Source: Lepidostoma basale (Eukaryota; Arthropoda; Insecta; Trichoptera; Lepidostomatidae). Taken from it: a stretch of DNA of 64,000 nucleotides. The translations under genes were made by a program, and so were the position numbers. Of the stretch, positions 57,488 through 64,000 are shown piece by piece. Positions within the stretch are counted from its first letter, which is position 1. The number at the start of each line of letters is the position of its first letter. The stretch is from NCBI GenBank assembly GCA_022606425.2, contig JAHDVF020000755.1:372001-436000 (forward strand), given 5' to 3'. Under the pieces are notes generated by a model, which saw nothing but the letters and a program-made list of their open reading frames with translations, was not told the origin of the DNA and did not search any database.

Positions 57488-57774
57488 ATAGTGAACTAAT
57501 ATATGGAATAAGGAAGCATGGAGGACAGCGCAAAAGATATAAGAACAACCTGCATACTGCATTAAAGAGTGTAGACAGACAAACGGACTGGGAGCAGTTG
57601 GCAACCGTTAGGGCGGAGTGGAAAAAAGTCGTCGCTGCGTGCCAGGGGTCGGAGAGACGGAGAGGGCGGGGTCCAGCCGTGGGGGCAGAATATCCCTGTC
57701 CGGGGTGTGACAAAGTCTATCATTCCAGGATAGGACTATTCAGCCACATCAGGTGGCACAGAAGACAAATCTAG
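57488..57774 (+). mobile_element. LINE C-terminus with a C2H2 zinc finger
   Basis: Open plus frame in the register ending at TAG 57772-57774: KHGGQRKRYKNNLHTALKSV, WEQLATVRAEWKKVVAAC and EYPCPGCDKVYHSRIGLFSH IRWHRRQI. The final part is a C-x2-C-x12-H-x4-H finger, seen at the end of some non-LTR ORFs. It has no clear start codon and is GC-rich. Confidence 0.65.
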
Positions 57775-57817
57775 ATATTTTTTATGTTCCTTAGCTCGTA
57801 CCCACGGGCAATGGGCA

Positions 57818-58475
57818 TTGATTCTTCTTCTTTTTCAAGTGCCATGTCGGGTCCCCCCACCTGTCCTGAACCTGTCCCTGTCCTGCGCCACTCAGAACAG
57901 CTCCTCCACACTTCGGATGCCGGTCCACTCCCTCACGTTTCGCAGCCAGGACATTTGTCTCCTACCGGATCCCGGCGTCCCTCAACTTTCCTCTCCAATA
58001 TCAGTTGGAGAAGATGGTACTTTTCAGTATATGACCCAGATGTGAGATCTTTGGAACCTTGATAGTTGATAACAGTTCCCTGTCAACTCTAGGACTTCGG
58101 TATTGGTAACCTCTGCGAATCCAACGAACTCTGAGCATTCGGCGATGAAGCCACATTTCAAATGTTTCCAGTCTGTTCATTGAGTTAACTTTCAAGGTCC
58201 ACGTTTCACATCCATACAATAAAACAGACCATAGCATTTGATCATTCTCTGGCGGAGTTTCAAGTTTACGTTATCATTGCAGAAGAGTGATTTCATTTTA
58301 ATAAACGTAGCTCTTGCTGCCTCAATTCTGCATTTTATCTCTATATCTGGGTCAAGAGATTGCGTTAGTATGCTGCCGAGGTATTTAAATTTTTCCACCC
58401 TTTCAACGTTACGGCCGTTCAAATGCAGTGGTAGGGGCATTGATTGATTCATGGTATAAAGGAAAATCAACTTGT
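57818..58475 (-). mobile_element. LINE-D fragment, longest copy
   Basis: Minus strand: LNGRNVERVEKFKYLGSILT, DIEIKCRIEAARATFIKMKS, LFCNDNVNLKLRQRMIKCYG, then WSVLLYGCETWTLKVNSMNR and LETFEMWLHRRMLRVRW, and the C-terminal and GAA tail down to 57818. Several frameshifts. Confidence 0.75.
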
Positions 58476-59190
58476 TTCATATAAAGGTCAAAAGGATTTA
58501 TTTAATTAAATATTTATTTTAACTATAGACTAGTTATACATGTTGTCATAGATAACACAATTAGATAAAATTTCTTGTAATTTTTCTGTGGACAACCAAA
58601 ATTTTCATGAAAATATATTTGTTTCCTTTTCGTTGGACACAATAACCAAACAAATCAGAGTGAATTTTAATTTAATAATTTTTAATTAAAAATAATAATT
58701 TAATATTATTCTTAACATTATTTTAAAATTTAATTATTTAAATTTTGTGATGTGTATTTGAAATCATTATAAATCAGGACAGATTAGAATTTAAGAATTA
58801 GAATTCTTCTCCTTAAAGAAAACTCTGAAACATTGTTTTATCAATCTCTCGGTGGATACACGCAGAATTTATGATATATTAAATTTAAAAATACTTTGAA
58901 TTATATATTTAAAAAATGCGAATAATTGTAAAACAACGAAATTGATTAGAAATTATTCTATTTACAGGCAAGTCCAACAAATCTATCTAGAAAATTCATA
59001 ATGAACGCTTAAGAAAAGTTTGTAAAAATAATTATAAAAATAGAAAATATTGTTGTTCTGAAAAATATTTTTTTATTTATTTTTTAATAATTTGATGATG
59101 ATAATTAATAGACACAGATACACAAATTATGAATTTATACAAGAATTCTTGCAAACAAAATATATATGTTTTCGTTTGAAGTGCTTAATT
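58476..59190. other. intergenic, nothing recognised
   Basis: Very AT-rich, no long frames, no repeat match. Confidence 0.3.
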
Positions 59191-59194
59191 TTTA

Positions 59195-59550
59195 GTGTGA
59201 TATTATCACCAATGTCGTATATGACCAACCAAGAGATCCGTACGATGACCCAGCAGCCCCTTGTAACGAGCACCGTAAGAGCCGGTCGCCTAGCATGGAT
59301 TGGGCAAGTATGCCGAGCCGAAGAGACCAGAGCAATCAAGACCCTGCACGCGTCTAGACCGACTGGAGTAAGACCTCTAGGAAGGCCTAGACAGCGCCTA
59401 ATGGACAATGATCTGGCTGACCTGGCTAGGTTGGGCGAATCGGACTGCTGGGAGCAAAAGGCCCAGGATCGAAGAGCTTGGCGAAAAATCATCAAGGGGG
59501 CTAAAACTTTTCAAGAGTTGTATGGCCATAGGAAGTAAGTAAGTTATTAA
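59195..59550 (+). mobile_element. LINE-E 3' fragment, best copy
   Basis: Open frame through 59538: NQEIRTMTQQPLVTSTVRAG, VCRAEETRAIKTLHASRPTG, RPRQRLMDNDLADLARLGES, DCWEQKAQDRRAWRKIIKG and KTFQELYGHRK, then a TAAG-repeat end. Confidence 0.8.
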
Positions 59551-59569
59551 AATTTATTAAAAATCCCCT

Positions 59570-59660
59570 CTGGACGCCGTCCACCTGGAAGACCACCTAG
59601 GAGGGACAGCTGGACCTCAACATCCCAGGAGACATGATTTATGTGCCACAGATCGTCAAA
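59570..59660 (+). mobile_element. LINE-B 3' end fragment
   Basis: GGACGCCGTCCACCTGGAAG, ACCACCTAGGAGG and GTGCCACAGATCGTC match the 6300-6420 end. Confidence 0.55.
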
Positions 59661-59746
59661 GTACAGAGTTTTCAAAATTATGTTTCAACATTTTATAAAT
59701 TATCACAGGATTACTAACTCTTATAAACATCCTTGACTTTTAAGCA

Positions 59747-59793
59747 TTTATTTGTGATCTATGATTGATTGTTGGTTGATGCTATTGCAATGA
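59747..59793 (-). terminator. obst-B 3' UTR with AATAAA
   Basis: The minus-strand AATAAA at 59747-59752 lies 42 bases past the obst-B stop codon, the first good polyadenylation hexamer. Confidence 0.5.
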
Positions 59794-59959
59794 TTATTCT
59801 ACGTCGACTGGGATCTCATCACCTTTGGACTTCCTAAGAGGTCTCATTGGCTTCCTCCTGCTGACGAATGGAACTGTACGCTTGGGCTTCTTTGTGGTCG
59901 GAGGGTTTTCCAGGGCTTCCAACTCGGCATCAGTCAGCTGACCCTTGTACCAGTCGATA
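59794..59959 (-). CDS. obst-B: obst-B terminal exon
   Basis: Minus-strand acceptor TTTTTTTCAG. The first T completes the cysteine codon begun by the upstream exon. It encodes IDWYKGQLTDAELEALENPP, TTKKPKRTVPFVSRRKPMRP and LRKSKGDEIPVDVE, then TAA at 59794-59796. The DWYKxxLTDxELexLENP block and the basic Thr/Lys/Pro-rich tail are diagnostic, from memory, of obstructor-B (CPAP3-B). Too short to stand out as an open frame. Confidence 0.88.
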
Positions 59960-60019
59960 CTGAAAAAAATAACTCATTTAAATGAACAAGAAAATAGAGC
60001 ACACATATTTGTTGAACCA

Positions 60020-60235
60020 CTTAACACTAACGGATTATATAGAATCTTTAAACTTTTTTAATGATGAATTGTATCTCATTTATTGGTTCGGCATTCACTT
60101 TTTGGTAGGACATGATTAAATTGTAAATAAAACACTTGTTTTTCACCACTTGCGTATTATATTTTAGACGACTAGTTTCGGAAGCTACAGATGCTTCCAT
60201 CTACAGGTTTAAATATAAACTAAAGCATTAATGTA
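60020..60235 (-). repeat. repeat end with ACTAGT-type motif, in obst-B intron
   Basis: Minus-strand repeat end containing the hammerhead-like unit 60163-60213. Its inverted partner is 60895-60990. In between lies the SINE-like element 60440-60900. Confidence 0.5.
60163..60213 (-). ncRNA. hammerhead-like motif (GGAAGC type)
   Basis: Minus strand: stem I TTTAAAC with GTCTAAA pairs 6 of 7, core CTGTAGA (A6 changed), extra T, perfect stem II GGAAGC/GCTTCC, GAAA, palindrome ACTAGT, cleavage nucleotide C. It is sense to obst-B. Confidence 0.45.
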
Positions 60236-60439
60236 ACATATAAAAATCACTCACAATTCTCTTCATAAACTTTTTTTGTTCTTCTTCTTCATAAACTCAT
60301 AATCACTCATAATCCCCCCACCTCTATCAGTTCAGACAATTGTTATGTGTCATATTAATGCTTTAGTTCCAATGACAATTTGAATAATTTCTTCAATATT
60401 ATTTTTAAGTTCTTGCTGGTTAGGTGCCTAATTACAGCT

Positions 60440-60900
60440 AATTTCAAAAACGGTGGATACGTGTAACAAAAATTAAATAAACAGAAAAGTCCGGATCATC
60501 CATGTCAACATGTGCAACATCGAAAAAAAAACATTATGTGTTATTACATTATGTGCTAAATTAGAAAGGTGGATTCGTGGAACATAAATTAAATAGACAA
60601 TATGTGCACCATCTAAAAATAACATTTTGTGTTAAATTATTTTTATTTTGTTATTTTATTTTATATCATTGTATTTTATATTATTTGTTTTAGATTTATT
60701 TTATGGGTGTTGGACAATCGAAGTGTGCGCGAGAGATGCCTATTGGTGGCGATGAGGTTCGCAACCCATCACACCGCGTCTCCCGAGGAGCGAAAAGAGA
60801 AGGATGGAGTGCCGCATCAGTAAAAGTGTGACAGTCCATTCTTTCTGCCTACCCTTTCGGGGAGACGGCGTGATGGTTAGTTAGTTAGTTAGTTAGTTTA
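60440..60900 (+). mobile_element. SINE-like element with LINE-A tail, longest copy
   Basis: AACGGTGGATACGTGTAACA start, internal partial duplication (GTGGATTCGTGGAACATAAA at 60570), AT-rich block, GC-rich block, and the CCTTTCGGGGAGACGGCGTG end with five GTTA units. Confidence 0.7.
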
Positions 60901-60902
60901 TA

Positions 60903-60953
60903 TTTAAACCTGTAGATGGAAGCATCTGTAGCTTCCGAAACTGGTCGTGTAAA
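60903..60953 (+). ncRNA. hammerhead-like motif (GGAAGC type), partner copy
   Basis: TTTAAAC with GTGTAAA pairs 6 of 7; perfect GGAAGC/GCTTCC stem II; GAAACTGGTC in place of GAAACTAGTC. Antisense to obst-B. Confidence 0.4.
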
Positions 60954-60997
60954 ATATAATACTCAAGTGGTAAAAAACAAGTGTTTTATTTACAATT

Positions 60998-61204
60998 TAA
61001 TTGTATCTCAATAGAGACAAAGATGTAAATTGTTTTTTTGGAAAGAGAATATGATGGTCAAGGCGTTTACAGGACTTATGACCTGTCATTGGTTGGATTA
61101 TCGATCGCTTTATGACAGGTCATAAGTCCTGTAAACGCCTCGACTACCATATTTTGTTTCCAAAAAAACAATTTACGTCCTCGTCTCTATTGAGATATAA
61201 TTAA
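60998..61204. mobile_element. MITE-M, palindromic copy
   Basis: TTAATTGTATCTCAATAGAG to its reverse complement; almost the whole element folds back (GGCGTTTACAGGACTTATGA with TCATAAGTCCTGTAAACGCC). Confidence 0.75.
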
Positions 61205-61324
61205 TCCTTTAAAATGATTATCCCGCAATGGGTAAAATCCAGTATTTGTATACATTCAAAAAACTAATTCTTTAAACTTTAACCCCTTACCATTATCATT
61301 TCATATATAAGCCTAGAAAGCGTA

Positions 61325-61580
61325 GCCCTGTGAAAGTGTGAGAGTTAGAAAAGTCTCATATTGCTCAGGAGAGAGAAGTAACACCTGCTCCGAATGATAT
61401 TAATTGGTAAAGTCGTCGGGGAGTTGGTAGACGGCAGTTGTCCTGGCTGCAGAACATAAAATGTTGGACAGGAATTACCAGAGTCCAGAACATGTTCTAA
61501 GTGGCGCAGGATATATATGCGTTTGCTGCAGTGATCGCCAACGTTAGAGAGACCTAACACGGCTCTAGAAGAAGAATATA
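61325..61580 (+). mobile_element. LINE-D 3' fragment, decayed
   Basis: TGTCCTGGCTGCAGAACATA, GTGATCGCCAACGTTAGAGA and GAAGAAG tail; many frame breaks. Confidence 0.55.
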
Positions 61581-61779
61581 CAATCCTAACAAACTTTGAT
61601 GTAGGTACCAGAAATAGCAGCGAGCTGCTAAAATCGGTCAAAGCTTTAAAACTTAGTGGAATTTAACTAAATACATATGTATTTAAAAAAATGTTTCCAT
61701 AATTTACAATAAACTTCTACCATGCAATTTAAAATAACAACATAATTTTTAATTTAACACTACAATTATAAACCATCAA

Positions 61780-61935
61780 ACCCCTTTCCCGGAATGGAAT
61801 GCAGAGTGAATGAACACCACACTACTCCATCCTGACACATCTCTCTAGCATCCTCCACGTTCATACAGAAAGTCATACACAAACGTTGATTCTTCCGATA
61901 TCTAACGTTTGAAATCAACACTTAAAATTGTAATT
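61780..61935 (-). mobile_element. LINE-A subfamily 2 tail fragment
   Basis: Minus strand; CATCAAACCCCTTTCCCGGA and CACCACACTACTCCATCCTG. Confidence 0.55.
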
Positions 61936-61944
61936 ATTTGGTCA

Positions 61945-62185
61945 GCCTCACAGGACTCGTCCTAAGAAAGAAGACAGAAGAAAACGTGACATGATCAAAT
62001 AAATTAAATATTGAATGTCGGCCACGTGAGCAGTCAGAGAAATCGACGCGCGTGCATGACACGGTGTATGAATGTTGAGGAAGCGAGAGAAATATGTTAG
62101 GAAAGAAAAATGTGGCAGTGCATTATTTCTGCCTACCCCTTTGGGGTGACGGCGTGATGGTTATTTAGTTAGTTAGTTAGTTAAA
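61945..62185 (+). mobile_element. LINE-A 3' fragment
   Basis: Plus strand; ATCGACGCGCGTGCATGACA and GACGGCGTGATGG with GTTA repeats; head-to-head with the copy at 61780-61935. Confidence 0.7.
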
Positions 62186-62390
62186 ATGGTAAATAAGATA
62201 AGGTATTAACAGAGTTATTGAGATACACAATAACGCACTTTCACGTTTATTTGTATAGATTTGTATTTGACACTATAATATACAAATTTACTACACATTT
62301 ACTTTCATACTTTTATCCTTCTTTTGCCAGTTCAACTTATTTAATAACTTGCACCGCCACCAAGAAATAATGATTTATATATTTTATTAC

Positions 62391-62586
62391 CATTCAGGAA
62401 CCCTTCTGGGCCAGTCGCACGTCTTGGTGAGGTCGTTGAATACCTGCCCCATCTTGCAACCACTCCTCCTGGGAATGTCTCCATTGATGCAGACGTAGAA
62501 GTACTGACAGTCGTCAGGATCCGAAAACCGAGGATGGGTACCGGCGAATGTCTCATTCACCTTGGGACACTCGAAGTTGAACACGT
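62391..62586 (-). CDS. obst-B: obst-B penultimate exon, CBM14 domain 3
   Basis: Gene-level entry for obst-B; only this exon and 59794-59959 lie in the window, the 5' exons being to the right. Minus-strand acceptor TTCTTCAG, donor AATG/GTAATA. It encodes DVFNFECPKVNETFAGTHPR, FSDPDDCQYFYVCINGDIPR and RSGCKMGQVFNDLTKTCDWP RRVPE plus the split Cys codon: a complete six-cysteine CBM14 domain. FECPKVNE, DPDDCQYFYVC and GDIPRRSGCK are, from memory, hallmarks of obstructor-B, a secreted cuticle chitin-binding protein. The gene is convergent with obst-E. Very high GC against its flanks. Confidence 0.93.
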
Positions 62587-62639
62587 CTGAAGAAAATAAA
62601 CATATTATATTAAAGATTTTCTGCTTAATGCTTACATAT

Positions 62640-62862
62640 ATTCTTAATAGATGGCGCTAGTGTAGATTGACCTAAAAATGTGAAGTATTTCTCAACATAG
62701 TAGCATATATACATACATAGAATGGGGAATGTTGTTAACATAGAGCGATCGCTTAATCCAACCAATGTCAGGTCATAAGTTCTTTAAACGCCTCGACCAC
62801 CATATTCTGTTTCCGAAAAAACAATTTACATCTTCGTCTCTATTGAGATACAATTAATATTA
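62640..62862 (-). mobile_element. MITE-M copy, one TIR
   Basis: AGATGGCGCTAGTGTAGATT to GTCTCTATTGAGATACAATT; the left half is not palindromic here. Confidence 0.65.
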
Positions 62863-62885
62863 TATTCCTTATATATTTATTCTTT

Positions 62886-63003
62886 TTTATCAGTTTCTTG
62901 TTCCTCTGGAACAAGGTCATGTGGCCTGTTTTTGGCGGTGACCTGTCCTAGTACGGTGACGTCAAGTCTTCCTTTCACCTCTTCAGCGGTCTTCCCGGTA
63001 AGT
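62886..63003. other. orphan exon-like segment, strand uncertain
   Basis: GC-rich island in AT-rich surroundings. On the plus strand it is bounded by TTTTTATCAG and G/GTAAGT, with one open frame (CGLFLAVTCPSTVTSSLPFT). On the minus strand it reads TGKTAEEVKGRLDVTVLGQV TAKNRPHDLVPEEQETDKKE then TAA, like a charged protein C-terminus with a weak CTAG acceptor at about 63015. It does not encode any CBM14 domain, so it is not an obst-B exon of the expected type. Family not recognised. Confidence 0.35.
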
Positions 63004-63212
63004 TCTAGCTACTAGGATTTTTAGTTTATATTTACTAATGTATTTTTATATCTAATTACATGATTCAATTGTTAATTTGAAATAAATAAGGGAATTCAGA
63101 GATTTTGTATTTTTCTGAATGGGAGCAGAAGTTTTTTTTTTCTTCTTTTTTTGTAGTGAATCAATTCGATTACATGTAATGAAATAGTAATATATTTAGT
63201 TTATTATTTTAT

Positions 63213-63479
63213 ATATCGCACGCTTAGTAGTAAACTGACCGATTATGGTTTGGGCCATAATTGAATTACATTAGACAGAGGCTTGTTTGTGTTAACGCTA
63301 TTCATCTATTTTTCACAATGTTAACGCTATCCATTCGTACGTACGATAATCGTTCACAACGTTAACGCTATCCATTTGTACGTGTTTTTCGACTGTTTTT
63401 GTTAAAACACCGACTCATGTCAGATTGAGCAAAACTTGATTTTTTTAGTTAAGCCAGTGTTAAATTAAGCGTGCGATAT
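63213..63479. mobile_element. small MITE with internal triplicated motif
   Basis: Terminal inverted repeats ATATCGCACGCTTA (63213-63226) and TAAGCGTGCGATAT (63466-63479). Inside, GTTAACGCTATYCAT occurs at 63291, 63320 and 63361, with GTACG after the last two. No coding capacity. Confidence 0.6.
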
Positions 63480-63759
63480 GTTGGTTTATTAATCCCACAA
63501 TGGACTTAAATGATACAAATATACATTGAAATAATTTTATTATGGAACTAATATAAAAGTGGTGAATGGGTAGATTTTCTGCAACTTTTAATAATAAAAA
63601 AACGTACTTTTTCAAGAAGTTTTAGTATATTTTATTTGAACGATTCAATTCACATTACCAGGGTTTGAAATTAAGTGTATCGTTAATTGTTTTTATTTAT
63701 AGGAAAATATATTTCGTCTTGCTAAGATATAAAAATAGAAAAATATTTACTAAGGAAAT

Positions 63760-64000
63760 TGAATATAACTTTGTTTAATCCACTAATTATTAAAAAATAT
63801 ATATTTAAAAACACGACATGTTTCGGAAGATACCTCCATCTTCATCTGTTAAATTATAATTTTACACCTGAAGATGAAGATACATCATATCCTCCGAAAC
63901 ATGTCGTGTTTTTAATACATATTTTTTTAAATAATTAGTGGATTAAACAAATTTATTTTCAACTTCCTAAATATGTTACTGTGGAATTCCACAGTGTTAA
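63760..64000. repeat. GGAGG-type repeat ends, inverted pair
   Basis: Left arm (63760-63845) and right arm (63860-63995) mirror each other (TTGTTTAATCCACTAATTAT, ACACGACATGTTTCGGA). The outer end TGGAATTCCACAGTGTTAA matches the hairpin at 11976-12055. Confidence 0.6.
63864..63909 (+). ncRNA. hammerhead-like motif (GGAGG type), insertion in stem II
   Basis: Perfect stem I ACAC/GTGT (63864-63867 with 63906-63909), core CTGAAGA, GAAA, palindrome ACATGT and GTC are intact. Stem II is disturbed by extra bases (GAAGATACATCATATCCTCC). Confidence 0.4.

Noticed and set aside
57784..58062. Plus frame of 92 codons (Ser/Pro-rich)
   Set aside because: Reverse-strand shadow of LINE-D; equivalent shadows lie opposite the other LINE-D copies.
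62886..63003. Orphan island as an upstream obst-B exon
   Set aside because: The expected upstream exon should carry CBM14 domain 2 cysteines; neither strand does.
1..64000. CRISPR arrays, bacterial operons, phage or rRNA genes
   Set aside because: Repeats are dispersed, not regularly spaced with unique spacers; coding is in spliced exons; no ribosomal RNA sequence seen.

Overview
The window looks like a stretch of an insect nuclear genome. It is AT-rich, intron-rich and packed with transposable elements. The only host coding sequence I can support is a set of small GC-richer exons with canonical GT/AG splice sites. These build three members of the CPAP3/obstructor family, secreted chitin-binding proteins with three CBM14 (peritrophin-A) domains each. 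The insect order cannot be fixed from the sequence; Coleoptera or Lepidoptera would fit the element types.

Layout. (1) 852-10748, + strand: six exons of an obstructor-A-type gene whose signal-peptide exon lies upstream, probably outside the window. (2) 10750-21550: intergenic transposon debris. (3) 21656-41891, + strand: a complete five-exon obstructor-E-type gene with a signal-peptide exon, an 11.3 kb first intron and a terminal exon that follows a LINE tail by about 40 bp. (4) About 41890-43780: a long G-poor, C/T-rich tract with no recognisable transposon. (5) 44000-59700: nested transposons, including a Transib element inside a mariner element with both sets of boundaries readable. (6) 59747-62586, - strand: the last two exons of an obstructor-B-type gene, convergent with obst-E; its upstream exons lie to the right of the window. 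(7) 62640-64000: two MITEs, an orphan exon-like segment and a hammerhead-bearing repeat.

Host exons add up to about 1.7 kb. The rest is dominated by non-LTR retrotransposon fragments. The commonest family (called LINE-A here) is RTE-like, with a GTTA-repeat tail and more than 20 copies. A short non-autonomous family borrows the same 3' end. Other LINE families (B, D, E, an RTE/BovB-like family, a jockey-like family and an L2/CR1-like family) occur once to several times each. DNA transposons include mariner, Transib, two pogo/Tigger relatives, a Tc1/mariner-like remnant, a possible piggyBac-type MITE and a palindromic MITE family (MITE-M).

The most unusual signal is a conserved RNA-like architecture at the ends of several unrelated-looking repeats. 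It reads CTGANGA, one extra base, a perfect stem-loop, GAAA, a short palindrome (ACATGT, ACTAGT, ACCGGT or ACAGCTGT), then GTC or a variant, closed by a flanking stem that differs between families yet stays paired in the better copies. This matches a minimal type I hammerhead ribozyme, as known from Penelope-like elements and retrozymes.

The three obstructor proteins are expected to act together in the apical cuticle or peritrophic-type matrix, binding chitin through their CBM14 domains. The sequence shows no operon-like coupling, and regulation of each gene probably depends on its own promoter.
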